A DNA stretch of 64,000 nt from Pontimicrobium sp. SW4 (GCF_039954625.1 NZ_CP157199.1:3286001-3350000), one strand, 5' to 3'. Positions 27,628 through 37,064 are shown, counted from the stretch's first letter. The notes: generated from the letters alone by a model not told the origin. Translations and numbers: made by a program.

Positions 27628-28592
27628 TCTTCTAATTTTGTAGAAATATGAAAAATTGCATCACCTTGATACACTAAAGGTGATTCGTTAATGTTGAAGA
27701 TATAACCACTATTTGGTGCTTTTACAAAATGATTGAAGCTTCCATATGGATCTGTGATATGTCCAATTACGTTGCCTTCATTTACGAATGAATTAATTGT
27801 AACCGAAGCTTTAAACATTCCTGAATATTTTGCTCTAAGCCATTTACTATCCGATATATATATAGTAGCTTTTTTAGGTCGAGAAACTTTAAAATTAGTT
27901 TTCAGCATACCAAGATGGTGTAGTACACGTTTAGCTCCATTAACTCCAGTATTTGTAATTGTTGCATCAATATTAAAGGACTTACCACCTTCAAAAAGAA
28001 GCATCGGAATGCCTAATTTATAGCTTGTATTTCTAAACGATTTATTGAGATTCTTTGAATAATAAACAAAAGGTGCGCCGAAAACTTCGGCTAGCTCGTT
28101 TAAAACAGGTTCTTTTTTCTTGATTCTAATTTGTGCTGAATTAAATCGATCTGCACCACCAGTATGAAAGTCCATTATTAAATCGGCATGAGGTACAATT
28201 TCAGTTATTAATTTATGAGCAACTCTACTTGCTAATGAACCACCTTTAGTTCCTGGAAACACACGATTTAGGTCGCGACCATCTGGAAATTCCCTATCCA
28301 TGTGAATAAACCCAAAAACATTAATCACAGGAATACAAATAATAGTTCCTTTTTTAGGCTTGTTGATGCCTTTAGCTATAATTTGCCTCACAATTTCTAC
28401 ACCATTTATTTCATCACCATGAATTCCAGCAGTAATTAAAATAGTAGGACCAGGTTTTTTTGAACGTTCAATAATTACAGGAACATCAATGGTGTTTTGA
28501 GTGTGCAATTTTGCCACATTAAAACTAACAGTTGCGCTTTTACCAAGAGCAACCTTTTCACCTAATATTTCTAAAATATCTTTTTCGCTCAT
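27624..28592 (-). CDS. Succinylglutamate desuccinylase/aspartoacylase-family metallohydrolase (M14-like)
   Basis: 322 residues. The zinc site is visible: His58 and Glu61 in 'TAGIHGDEINGVE', and a third His in 'DLIMDFHTGG'. 'IPVINVFGFIHMDREFPDGRDLNRVFPG' gives the substrate-binding Asn-Arg and 'LFEGGKSF' the catalytic Glu. The AstE/AspA family cleaves acyl-amino acids or C-terminal amino-acid bonds. Here it follows rimK and rimB, so I infer that it trims or releases the residues that the RimK ligase adds. The C-terminal part (about 230-320) looks like the usual beta-barrel of the AspA group. Confidence 0.85.
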   Translation of the reverse strand: MSEKDILEILGEKVALGKSATVSFNVAKLHTQNTIDVPVIIERSKKPGPTILITAGIHGDEINGVEIVRQIIAKGINKPKKGTIICIPVINVFGFIHMDREFPDGRDLNRVFPGTKGGSLASRVAHKLITEIVPHADLIMDFHTGGADRFNSAQIRIKKKEPVLNELAEVFGAPFVYYSKNLNKSFRNTSYKLGIPMLLFEGGKSFNIDATITNTGVNGAKRVLHHLGMLKTNFKVSRPKKATIYISDSKWLRAKYSGMFKASVTINSFVNEGNVIGHITDPYGSFNHFVKAPNSGYIFNINESPLVYQGDAIFHISTKLEE

Positions 28593-28598
28593 ATTTAT

Positions 28599-28616
28599 TT
28601 TCCGTGAAAACGGAAA
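28599..28616. other. Hairpin between rimK and the aspartoacylase-like gene
   Basis: TTTCCGT and ACGGAAA pair around a 4-base loop (28606-28609). On the transcribed minus strand the hairpin ends only seven bases before the ATG at 28592 and is not followed by a T run, so it may affect translation or mRNA stability rather than end transcription. Confidence 0.5.
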
Positions 28617-28624
28617 TTTTTTAA

Positions 28625-29500
28625 TTAGTTTCTATTACGTTCAATAAAAGTAATAATTGCTCTCGCAATGTTTTTATGAGTTGCGGTTTCTATACCTTCC
28701 AATCCAGGAGTTGAATTTACTTCCAGCAATAATGGCCCACGAGCAGATTGTAGCATATCGACACCGCAAACGGGAAGTTTTAAAGCACGAGATGCATTCA
28801 TTGCTAATTTTAGCTCATCAGTATCTAGTTTAATAATGTTGGCAGAACCACCACGATGCAAATTAGAACGAAATTCACCCTCTTTTCCTTGACGCTTCAT
28901 AGCACCTACAACTTGTCCATCAACAATTAAAGCTCTAATATCAGCACCTTTAGCCTCTTTTATAAATTCTTGAACAATTACTCGAGCTTGTAATCCATTA
29001 AATGCTTCCAAGACAGACTCTGCTGCATTTTTCGTTTCAGCTAGCACTACACCGAGACCTTGAGTGCCTTCTAATAATTTTATAATTACTGGAGTACCAC
29101 CAACATGCTCTATGACTTCTTCAACATCTCTAGAATAATTTGTAAACACGGTTTTTGGCATTCCTATTCCTGCTTTACTTAGTCTTTGGAGACTTCGTAG
29201 TTTATCACGTGAACGTTGTATAGCATCTGATGTGCAAATGGTAAACACATTCATCATTTCAAACTGCCGTACAACAGCACAGCCATAAAAAGTTACCGAA
29301 GCACCAATTCGTGGGATAATAGCATCAACATAATCAAGATACCTGTCTTTATAATAGATGGTTGGTTTTTCCTTTTCTATAATAATATCACATTTCAAAG
29401 GGTCTATGACTTCAACTTCATGACCTCTGTTTTCACCCTCTTCTATAAGACGACGTGTAGAGTATAAATTAGGGTTTCTTGATAAAATTACAATATTCAT
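28625..29500 (-). CDS. rimK: RimK-family alpha-L-glutamate ligase
   Basis: 291 residues, an ATP-grasp ligase. Diagnostic segments are '[22 protein letters not shown]', '[23 protein letters not shown]', '[21 protein letters not shown]', '[19 protein letters not shown]' and '[14 protein letters not shown]' (Mg-binding Glu/Asn). In E. coli RimK adds glutamates to the C-terminus of ribosomal protein S6. The start overlaps the end of rimB by four bases, and a hydrolase of the AspA/AstE type follows. S6 need not be the target in this organism. Confidence 0.93.
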   Translation of the reverse strand: MNIVILSRNPNLYSTRRLIEEGENRGHEVEVIDPLKCDIIIEKEKPTIYYKDRYLDYVDAIIPRIGASVTFYGCAVVRQFEMMNVFTICTSDAIQRSRDKLRSLQRLSKAGIGMPKTVFTNYSRDVEEVIEHVGGTPVIIKLLEGTQGLGVVLAETKNAAESVLEAFNGLQARVIVQEFIKEAKGADIRALIVDGQVVGAMKRQGKEGEFRSNLHRGGSANIIKLDTDELKLAMNASRALKLPVCGVDMLQSARGPLLLEVNSTPGLEGIETATHKNIARAIITFIERNRN

Positions 29501-29922
29501 AATGTTTTGTTCTTATACGATTCATTTTCCAAATCAACATCAACCAAAAACTTTTTGCTTAAAAACTGTCTTCCAATTAACACTGGAAATTTCATATCGT
29601 CTCGTGTGCTTAAAGTTAAGTTAATCTTGTACTTCTTTCCAAAGAATATAACTTCAGACTTTATTTTAAACCTATTTTCTTTAAATCCATTACTACTTTT
29701 TACATCAGTATATGTGTAATTATCAAAAACAATATCTCTGCTGTTAAAGTTTGGATGTCCTTTACTTTTAAAAGTACATCGCAGTGTATTATTTTCTTCA
29801 ATAATTTCTGAACAGTGTATTGCTGAAGTATAAGCTCCAGTATCTATTTTAACTGCTACATCAAATAAATTTAACTTTGGAAAGTCAACTATGTCAACTC
29901 TACCAATATTTTTTTTCATCAT
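29497..29922 (-). CDS. rimB: RimB: RimK-associated retropepsin-like aspartic protease (ATP-dependent zinc protease family)
   Basis: 141 residues. '[16 protein letters not shown]' holds the D-T-G-A motif (Asp27-Thr28-Gly29-Ala30) of the retropepsin-like family named Zn_protease/RimB; '[13 protein letters not shown]' at the end is also typical. In Pseudomonas RimB is reported to work with RimK on S6 glutamylation; the fold suggests a dimeric aspartic protease that removes or edits the tails. It is the first gene of the leftward operon and lies divergent from uvrC with an 85-base gap. Confidence 0.88.
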   Translation of the reverse strand: MMKKNIGRVDIVDFPKLNLFDVAVKIDTGAYTSAIHCSEIIEENNTLRCTFKSKGHPNFNSRDIVFDNYTYTDVKSSNGFKENRFKIKSEVIFFGKKYKINLTLSTRDDMKFPVLIGRQFLSKKFLVDVDLENESYKNKTL

Positions 29923-29995
29923 AAATGGATTTAAATAAGTGGCGAAATATACTGATAAAGATATTAGAAATTATATCTTTTTTAGTTTGAATTAG

Positions 29996-30003
29996 TACCT
30001 TTG
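29996..30003 (+). promoter_or_regulatory. -7-like element directly before uvrC
   Basis: TACCTTTG, the same octamer as before panD and hflX, ends 4 bases before the uvrC ATG at 30008. Start of transcription from it would give a near-leaderless mRNA. Confidence 0.4.
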
Positions 30004-30007
30004 AGTA

Positions 30008-31801
30008 ATGGCGAAATCTCCTCTTGAAATACAACTGCAAACCCTACCGAATTTACCAGGAGTATATCAATATTATGATATAAATGATGCTATAATCTAT
30101 GTCGGAAAAGCTAAAAATTTAAAAAAAAGAGTCAGCTCTTATTTTACTAAAACGCACGAGAATGGCAAAACTCGCATTCTTGTAAAAAAAATAGCAAACA
30201 TCAAACACATTGTGGTTGAAACTGAAACTGACGCGCTTTTGCTAGAGAATAATCTTATAAAAAAGCACAAGCCACGATATAATGTGATGCTTAAAGATGA
30301 CAAATCATATCCATGGATTTGTATAAAAAATGAACGCTTCCCTAGAGTTTTTCAAACAAGGAGGCTTATAAAAGATGGAAGCGAATATTTTGGTCCTTAT
30401 ACAAGTGTAAAAACTGTTTACACCTTGTTAGATTTAATACGAGGTTTGTATCAATTGCGAACATGTAAATACGATTTATCGCAAGAAAAAATTGAAGCAG
30501 GAAAATATAAAGTGTGTTTAGAATATCATTTAGGAAATTGTAAAGGGCCATGTGAAGGATATGAAACGGTTTCGGCATATGATGAAAATATAAAGGCAAT
30601 TCGTGAAATTTTAAAAGGAAATTTTAAAGATTCTTTACAGCGATTCAAACAACAAATGAATAATCTCGCGGGAAAGATGCATTTTGAAGAAGCGCAAAAA
30701 GTAAAGGAAAAAATAGACATTCTAGAAAATTACCAAGCCAAATCTACCATTGTAAATCCTAAGATAAACAATGTAGATGTGTTTTCCATTGTAAGTGACG
30801 AAAGCTATGCTTATGTGAATTTTCTGCAAATTTCGTTAGGTTCTATTGTGCGCTCACACACGCTTGAAATAAAAAAGAAACTAGACGAAACAGATAAAGA
30901 ACTATTGGAGATTGCTATTATAGAAATTAGGCAGCGGTTTAATTCTTTATCTAAAGAAATATATGTGCCTTTTAAAATTGATATTGGAGACCATATAAAG
31001 GTAACTATTCCAAAACTGGGCGACAAAAAACACATTCTAGATTTATCTATTAGGAATGCGAAATATTATAGATTAGAGCAATTAAAACAAGTGAAAATTG
31101 TAGACCCAGATAGACATGCTAATCGTATTATGGCACAAATGAAAGCTGATTTACGACTTAAAGAAGAACCTAGGCATATAGAGTGTTTTGATAACAGTAA
31201 CATTCAAGGAACTCATCCAGTGGCTGCATGTGTTGTGTTCAAAAATGGAAAACCCAGTAAAAAAGATTATAGACATTTTAATATAAAAACTGTTGAAGGC
31301 CCAGACGATTTTGCATCTATGGAAGAAGTGGTTTACAGACGCTACAAACGATTATTAGACGAAAAACAATCCTTACCACAATTGATTATTATTGATGGTG
31401 GAAAAGGTCAATTATCTTCAGCATTAAAGAGTTTAGATGAATTAAATTTACGAGGAAAAATTGCCATTATTGGAATTGCAAAACGTTTAGAAGAATTATT
31501 CTATCCAAATGATCCAATTCCATTATATTTAGATAAAAAAAGCGAGACACTCAAAATTATTCAACAATTACGAAATGAAGCACATCGTTTTGGTATAGAA
31601 CACCATAGAAATAAACGGAGTAAAAGTGCGTTAAATACGGAGTTAGAAACTATACCAGGTATTGGAGAAAAAACCATTGTGGAGTTGTTAAAACAGTTTA
31701 AATCAGTAAAACGAATTTCGTATGCAAAGCTGGATGAACTAGAAGATGTTGTAGGTGTATCAAGAGCTCAAAAAATTTATAGTTATTACCATGAGAAATG
31801 A
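30008..31801 (+). CDS. uvrC: Excinuclease ABC subunit C
   Basis: 597 residues, normal for UvrC. The N-terminal GIY-YIG nuclease is seen as 'LPGVYQYYDINDAIIYVGKAKNLKKRV', the UVR motif as 'MHFEEAQKVKEKIDILENYQ', and the RNase H-like C-terminal nuclease as 'RHIECFDNSNIQGTHPVAACVVF' and 'LIIIDGGKGQLSSAL', followed by HhH motifs 'LETIPGIGEKTIVELL'. UvrC makes both incisions in nucleotide excision repair. The next gene overlaps by four bases. Confidence 0.97.
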   Translation: MAKSPLEIQLQTLPNLPGVYQYYDINDAIIYVGKAKNLKKRVSSYFTKTHENGKTRILVKKIANIKHIVVETETDALLLENNLIKKHKPRYNVMLKDDKSYPWICIKNERFPRVFQTRRLIKDGSEYFGPYTSVKTVYTLLDLIRGLYQLRTCKYDLSQEKIEAGKYKVCLEYHLGNCKGPCEGYETVSAYDENIKAIREILKGNFKDSLQRFKQQMNNLAGKMHFEEAQKVKEKIDILENYQAKSTIVNPKINNVDVFSIVSDESYAYVNFLQISLGSIVRSHTLEIKKKLDETDKELLEIAIIEIRQRFNSLSKEIYVPFKIDIGDHIKVTIPKLGDKKHILDLSIRNAKYYRLEQLKQVKIVDPDRHANRIMAQMKADLRLKEEPRHIECFDNSNIQGTHPVAACVVFKNGKPSKKDYRHFNIKTVEGPDDFASMEEVVYRRYKRLLDEKQSLPQLIIIDGGKGQLSSALKSLDELNLRGKIAIIGIAKRLEELFYPNDPIPLYLDKKSETLKIIQQLRNEAHRFGIEHHRNKRSKSALNTELETIPGIGEKTIVELLKQFKSVKRISYAKLDELEDVVGVSRAQKIYSYYHEK

Positions 31802-32196
31802 AGAATTTTGAAAAGCTTAAATCTGAAATTGTGAATTCATTTCTAATTCGAATTTATCGAACTAGGGAGCCATTTACTACATTTTGGTTTGAAGGATTGG
31901 GTAATTTACTATTATACAAATATATTTTTGAAATTAACAATAAAAGAAAGTATGAATTAGGCCATGACTATTTATTAGAATGGAATGATGAGGAAAAAAT
32001 TGTTGAATTAGAAACTAATTTCAAAAATGTATTTGAGAATAAAAAGATAATAGATGTGATATTAGATTCTGAATATGATAGTGTTTATATAAAATTAGAA
32101 GATGGTATGGTTGTTTATCATGATACTACTTTTGGTTCAGAATTAGGATTCGAAAAATATTTAAAAATGTTTGATGAAAGAGGAAAGCTAATTTGA
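31798..32196 (+). CDS. Uncharacterised small cytosolic protein between uvrC and the patatin gene
   Basis: 132 residues, acidic to neutral, no signal peptide or membrane segment. I do not recognise the family. The sequence alternates short beta and helix patterns ('FTTFWFEGLGNLLLYKYIFEINN', 'KIIDVILDSEYDSVYIKLEDGMVVYHDTTFG'). The start overlaps uvrC (ATGA) and its TGA overlaps the TTG start of the patatin gene, so it is translationally coupled on both sides and is most probably expressed. Confidence 0.7.
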   Translation: MKNFEKLKSEIVNSFLIRIYRTREPFTTFWFEGLGNLLLYKYIFEINNKRKYELGHDYLLEWNDEEKIVELETNFKNVFENKKIIDVILDSEYDSVYIKLEDGMVVYHDTTFGSELGFEKYLKMFDERGKLI

Positions 32197-34427
32197 AAAG
32201 AAACGTAGCAATATTAACCCTATTAATGCTCATTTCGTTTTCTACGAAGGCACAAAATGATACTCTTGAAAAGCCAAACCCTAAAATAGGTTTAGTGCTA
32301 AGTGGTGGTGGTGCAAAGGGATTAGCTCATATAGGTGTTTTAAAAACTATTGACAGTCTTGGTATAAAAATAGATTATATCTCAGGTACAAGTATGGGAG
32401 CTGTAATTGGGTCGCTTTATGCTTCAGGTTATTCTGGAAAAGAACTAGAGAAAATATTTAATGGGATAGATTTTGACAAACTAATTGGAGATGATCTCCC
32501 AAGAGCGTCTAAGACGTTTTATGAGCGAGAAAATTTTGAGAAATATGCTATTTCAATCCCTTTCAACAATTTTAAGATACAATTACCTTCAGCAATTTCT
32601 AGAGGGCAAAATGTGTTTAATTTATTCTCTAAGTTAACGCTTCATGTAAGTGATATAGAAAACTTCGAAAACTTACCAATTCCATTTTTATGTATTGCAA
32701 CCAATGTAGAAACTGGAAAACCAGTTGTGTTAAATGAAGGAAGTTTGGCACAAGCCATTGCAGCTAGTGGTGCTTTTCCGTCGTTATTTCAACCAGTAAC
32801 GATTAATAATCAAATATTAATTGATGGAGGCGTGGTTAATAACTATCCAATAGATGAGCTCAAAGCAAAAGGTATGGATATTATTATTGGTGTTGATGTG
32901 CAAGATGATTTATCAACTAGAGAAAACCTAAAATCCGCACCCGAAATTTTATTACAAATAAATAATTATAGAACTATAAAGGATATGAAAGAAAAGTCCA
33001 CTAGGACCGATATTTATATTAAACCAGATATTAAAGAATTTACAGTAGTGTCTTTTGACGATGGCGAACAAATAATTAAAAGAGGAGAAGCAGCAGCAAT
33101 TAAAAGTATAAAAGCGCTAAAAGAATTAGCGACTGAGAATACTAAACCAAAATATTCAATAGCTAAAATAGATAGTATTAAGATTAATAATATATTCTTA
33201 AGTGGAAATGAAAAATACACAAGGGCTTATGTGTTAGGTAAATTAAAAATAAAAGCAAACGAAAAAACTGATTATAGAGAATTTACAAGAGGCGTAAATA
33301 ATTTAGTAGCAACTAATAATTTTGACAGCTTTTTATACCAATTTAAGCCTAAAAATGATGGTCATGATTTACTAGCAACTCTAAAAGAAAGTGATACTAA
33401 AACTTATTTAAAACTAGGTGCTCATTATGACGATTTATACAAAAGCGCAGCATTAATTAATTTAACCCAAAAGCGATTATTATTAAATAATGATGTTGCG
33501 ACTTTAGACATTATTCTTGGGGATAACATTAGATATAATTTAGAATATTATATAGATAAGGGTTTTTATTGGAGTATCGGTTTACGATCTAGATTCAATA
33601 CATTTCATAAAGATATAAGTGCTTCATTATTATTGAGTGAAGTAGAAATCGCAACAACTGGGTTAAATAAATTAGACATTGAGTTAAAAGATTTTACCAA
33701 TCAATTTTACTTGCAAACATTATTTAGAAAAGATTTGTCCTTAATGTTGGGAGCAGAGCATAAAAAACTTCAAATCACTTCTGAAACTATTGTAAATAAT
33801 CCAAATCCTAATGCAGAAGAAACAACGTTTGAGAATAGCGATTTTTTAAGCTTGTTTGGCAAACTGAAGTTTGACACTTATAGCCATAAATATTTTCCCA
33901 AAAGTGGATTTTTATTTGATAGCGATTTTCATTTGTATTTATCATCATCAGATTTTAATAACAATTTTGCACAGTTTTCTTTTGCAAAAGCCAATATTGG
34001 ATATGCTTTTAGTTTATCAAGTAAATTTTCAATTATCTTAAGTTCTGAAGGAGGGTTTAGAATTGGTGATAATTCTAATCAATCCTTAAGCTTTGCTTTA
34101 GGAGGGTATGGTAATAATTTTATAAATAATTTCATCTCATTTTATGGCTATGACCATATTTCAATCATTGGAGATAGTTTTGTAAAAGGACTTATTAATA
34201 TGGATTATGAGTTTGTGAAAAATCATCATTTTAATTTTTCGGCTAATTATGCTAATGTAGATGATAATATTTTTACAGATGGCGAATGGATTACAACGCC
34301 AGACTATAGTGGTTACGCTTTAGGATATGGTTTTGATACCATTATTGGACCCATTGAAGCAAAATATACTTGGTCACCAGAAACAAGCCAAAGTAAATGG
34401 TTTTTTAATATAGGGTTTTGGTTTTAA
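32193..34427 (+). CDS. Patatin-like phospholipase with C-terminal outer-membrane barrel (type Vd/PlpD-like)
   Basis: 744 residues; TTG start overlapping the preceding TGA, giving the signal 'MKRNVAILTLLMLISFSTKAQ'. The patatin domain has the oxyanion loop 'LVLSGGGAKGLAHIGVL', nucleophile 'GTSMGA' and catalytic Asp in 'IDGGVVNNYP'. A POTRA-like segment ('KINNIFLSGNEKYTRAYVLGKLKIKANE') and a long beta-rich region ending in an aromatic residue (GFWF) follow, as in BamA-type barrels. Members are secreted or displayed lipases; the lipid target is unknown. It is the last gene of the uvrC transcript. Confidence 0.92.
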   Translation: MKRNVAILTLLMLISFSTKAQNDTLEKPNPKIGLVLSGGGAKGLAHIGVLKTIDSLGIKIDYISGTSMGAVIGSLYASGYSGKELEKIFNGIDFDKLIGDDLPRASKTFYERENFEKYAISIPFNNFKIQLPSAISRGQNVFNLFSKLTLHVSDIENFENLPIPFLCIATNVETGKPVVLNEGSLAQAIAASGAFPSLFQPVTINNQILIDGGVVNNYPIDELKAKGMDIIIGVDVQDDLSTRENLKSAPEILLQINNYRTIKDMKEKSTRTDIYIKPDIKEFTVVSFDDGEQIIKRGEAAAIKSIKALKELATENTKPKYSIAKIDSIKINNIFLSGNEKYTRAYVLGKLKIKANEKTDYREFTRGVNNLVATNNFDSFLYQFKPKNDGHDLLATLKESDTKTYLKLGAHYDDLYKSAALINLTQKRLLLNNDVATLDIILGDNIRYNLEYYIDKGFYWSIGLRSRFNTFHKDISASLLLSEVEIATTGLNKLDIELKDFTNQFYLQTLFRKDLSLMLGAEHKKLQITSETIVNNPNPNAEETTFENSDFLSLFGKLKFDTYSHKYFPKSGFLFDSDFHLYLSSSDFNNNFAQFSFAKANIGYAFSLSSKFSIILSSEGGFRIGDNSNQSLSFALGGYGNNFINNFISFYGYDHISIIGDSFVKGLINMDYEFVKNHHFNFSANYANVDDNIFTDGEWITTPDYSGYALGYGFDTIIGPIEAKYTWSPETSQSKWFFNIGFWF

Positions 34428-34462
34428 TAACATTCAATTAATTTTCCGATATTTGTAATATC

Positions 34463-34528
34463 ATGAAATCTTTTTGGAAATACTTATTACTTCTTTTACA
34501 TTATCTTATCAAGAGAAATCCTGAGTAA
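34463..34528 (+). CDS. Candidate 21-residue hydrophobic small protein
   Basis: ATG at 34463 opens MKSFWKYLLLLLHYLIKRNP plus Glu, ending in TAA at 34526-34528. The layout (Lys near the start, hydrophobic core, KR at the end) resembles small membrane proteins, and the frame lies alone in a 281-base gap. No homologue is recognised; chance is possible in AT-rich DNA. Confidence 0.3.
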   Translation: MKSFWKYLLLLLHYLIKRNPE

Positions 34529-34540
34529 GTTGTCATTGTC

Positions 34541-34592
34541 ATTCCTGCATTCGTATGTTGCCATAACTTTGGCTGAAGAACAAGACAGGAAT
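34541..34592. repeat. REP-like degenerate inverted repeat
   Basis: ATTCCTG (34541-34547) and CAGGAAT (34586-34592) bound a GC-richer stretch, preceded by GTCATTGTC and followed by CTTTTTAATT. The 'GTCATTCCTGC...CAGGAATC' frame resembles short interspersed palindromes that are common between flavobacterial genes, here degenerate. Only one copy is in the window. Confidence 0.4.
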
Positions 34593-34708
34593 CTTTTTAA
34601 TTAATTATCTTAGTATAAATTTTATTGTATTAGTTGTGAAACTGTATCTTAACTAAGTGTTTAGATAACAATTAACAATTAAAATTAACCAAATAAATAT
34701 TTTAAAAA

Positions 34709-35875
34709 ATGCCATTTTATCATAAACTAGGGGAAATACCACCTAAACGACACACCATTTTTAAAAAACCAAATGGAGATTATTATTACGAACAACTCTT
34801 TGGTACCATTGGATTTGATGGGATGTCAACCAATAGCTATCATGAGCAAAGACCAACACAAGTAAAAGCTATTAAAAAGCAGTATAGTGTTGCTCCAAAA
34901 GTTGCTAAAGCTAATAATATTCAATCCTATAGGTTTAGAGGGTTTCAAGTAAAACCAGAAGCCGATTATCTACAAAGTAGAAAAACAGTACTTACAAACA
35001 GCGATTGTAATATTATTTTAGCTGCTCCACAAAATAAAGCACAAGACTATTTTTATAAAAATACAGATGCAGACGAAATGATTTTCATTCATAAAGGCAC
35101 AGGAAAACTGCGTACTATGTATGGAAATTTAGATTTTAAGTATGGGGATTATTTAATTATTCCGCGCGGAATGATTTATAAAATAGATTTTGATACCAAA
35201 GATAATCGTCTTTTTATTGTAGAATCTTACAGTCCAATATATACCCCAAAACGTTATAGAAATTGGTTTGGACAATTGTTAGAGCACTCGCCTTTTTGTG
35301 AACGAGATATACGTAGACCAGAAGAATTAGAAACATATAACGAATCTGGAGATTTTTTAATTAATATAAAAAAGCAAGGAGAAATTATAGAAATGGTATA
35401 TGCCTCACACCCTTTTGATGTGATAGGTTACGATGGTTACAATTACCCATATGCGTTTTCAATTCACGATTTCGAACCTATAACAGGACGCATTCATCAA
35501 CCGCCTCCAGTACATCAAACTTTTGAAACTTCAGCTTTTGTGGTATGTAGTTTTGTCCCTCGTTTATATGATTATCACCCAGATGCAATTCCAGCACCTT
35601 ATAATCATAGCAATATAGATAGTGATGAGGTCTTGTATTATGTAGACGGTGATTTTATGAGTAGAAACGATATTGAGGCAGGACACATTTCGTTGCATCC
35701 AGCTGGAATACCTCATGGGCCACACCCAGGAGCTATGGAACGTAGTATTGGAAAAAAAGACACACTAGAACTTGCAGTAATGGTAGATACATTTAAACCA
35801 TTACAAGTAACTGAAGAAGCATTAAAAATAGCTGACGAAGATTATTTTAAATCTTGGTTAGAAGAAAATCATTAA
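34709..35875 (+). CDS. hmgA: Homogentisate 1,2-dioxygenase
   Basis: 388 residues. It opens the ring of homogentisate to maleylacetoacetate with Fe(II) and O2, in tyrosine/phenylalanine breakdown. 'EMIFIHKGTGKLRTMYGNLDFKYGDYLIIPRGM' is the N-terminal cupin; 'ISLHPAGIPHGPHPGAMERSIG' and 'HQPPPVHQTFETSAFVVCSFVPR' carry the metal-ligand histidines and neighbouring residues. It is shorter than the human or Pseudomonas enzyme (about 440) but typical for Bacteroidota. hppD follows after four bases, so consecutive pathway steps are paired. Confidence 0.93.
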   Translation: MPFYHKLGEIPPKRHTIFKKPNGDYYYEQLFGTIGFDGMSTNSYHEQRPTQVKAIKKQYSVAPKVAKANNIQSYRFRGFQVKPEADYLQSRKTVLTNSDCNIILAAPQNKAQDYFYKNTDADEMIFIHKGTGKLRTMYGNLDFKYGDYLIIPRGMIYKIDFDTKDNRLFIVESYSPIYTPKRYRNWFGQLLEHSPFCERDIRRPEELETYNESGDFLINIKKQGEIIEMVYASHPFDVIGYDGYNYPYAFSIHDFEPITGRIHQPPPVHQTFETSAFVVCSFVPRLYDYHPDAIPAPYNHSNIDSDEVLYYVDGDFMSRNDIEAGHISLHPAGIPHGPHPGAMERSIGKKDTLELAVMVDTFKPLQVTEEALKIADEDYFKSWLEENH

Positions 35876-35879
35876 TATC

Positions 35880-37040
35880 ATGAGTAAAGAAATAAAATCA
35901 GTAAACTACGGTTTAGAAAAAATATTTGAAGGAGCGCAAGACTTCCTACCGCTTCTTGGAACAGATTATGTAGAGTTTTATGTAGGTAATGCAAAACAAG
36001 CAGCCCATTTTTATAAAACTGCATTTGGATTTCAATCTTTAGCATATGCAGGATTAGAAACTGGAGTAAGAGATAGAGCTAGCTATGTATTAGTTCAAGA
36101 TAAGATAAGATTAGTACTAACTACACCATTAAATAGTAGTTCACCAATTAATGACCACATTGTAAAACATGGCGATGGGGTAAAAGTAGTTGCACTTTGG
36201 GTAGAAAACGCACGTAGTGCTTATCAAGAAACTACTAGCAGAGGTGCAAAATCTTACATGGAGCCTGTGATTGAGAATGATGAATTTGGTGAGGTTGTTA
36301 AAGCAGGAATTCATACTTATGGTGAAACGGTTCACATGTTTATAGAGCGAAAAAACTACAACGGGACATTTCTTCCTGGTTATCAAAAATGGGAATCAGA
36401 TTATAATCCAACTTCGGTAGGATTAAAATTTGTAGATCATATGGTTGGTAACGTAGGTTGGGGAGAAATGAACCAATGGGTAAAATGGTATGAAGATGTC
36501 ATGGGCTTTGAAAATTTCTTGTCTTTTGACGATAAACAAATTCATACAGAATACTCAGCATTAATGAGTAAAGTTATGAGTAATGGTAATGGACGAATTA
36601 AATTTCCAATTAATGAACCTGCTAAAGGGAAAAAGAAATCACAAATTGAAGAGTATTTAGACTTTTATGAAGGTCCAGGAGTGCAACATATTGCTGTAGC
36701 TACCGATGATATTATTACTACTGTGTCTAAACTAAGAGCACGAGGCGTGGAGTTTTTATCTACACCTCCAGAAGCTTATTATAGAGCTGTCCCTAGGAGA
36801 TTAGAAGAGTTTAGTCATGAACTTAGAGAAGACATTGAAACTTTAAGAAGTCTTGGAATTATGATTGATGCTGATGAAGAAGGTTATTTATTGCAAATCT
36901 TTACAAAACCAGTTGAAGATAGACCAACATTATTCTTTGAAATCATTCAACGTATGGGAGCACGTGGCTTTGGAGCGGGAAATTTCAAAGCGCTTTTCGA
37001 GTCTATTGAGCGTGAACAAGCAAATAGAGGTACATTATAA
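35880..37040 (+). CDS. hppD: 4-hydroxyphenylpyruvate dioxygenase
   Basis: 386 residues. It converts 4-hydroxyphenylpyruvate to homogentisate, the substrate of the gene before it. Two vicinal-oxygen-chelate halves are visible: 'DYVEFYVGNAKQAAHFYKTAFGF' and 'FVDHMVGNVGWGEMNQWVKWYEDVMGF'. The Fe ligands are the His of 'VDHMVG', the His of 'GVQHIAVATDD' and a Glu in 'LFFEIIQRMGARGFGAGNFKALFE', which is the diagnostic C-terminal signature. Confidence 0.96.
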   Translation: MSKEIKSVNYGLEKIFEGAQDFLPLLGTDYVEFYVGNAKQAAHFYKTAFGFQSLAYAGLETGVRDRASYVLVQDKIRLVLTTPLNSSSPINDHIVKHGDGVKVVALWVENARSAYQETTSRGAKSYMEPVIENDEFGEVVKAGIHTYGETVHMFIERKNYNGTFLPGYQKWESDYNPTSVGLKFVDHMVGNVGWGEMNQWVKWYEDVMGFENFLSFDDKQIHTEYSALMSKVMSNGNGRIKFPINEPAKGKKKSQIEEYLDFYEGPGVQHIAVATDDIITTVSKLRARGVEFLSTPPEAYYRAVPRRLEEFSHELREDIETLRSLGIMIDADEEGYLLQIFTKPVEDRPTLFFEIIQRMGARGFGAGNFKALFESIEREQANRGTL

Positions 37041-37064
37041 CAAATATTTAACTAAAATTAGCTT

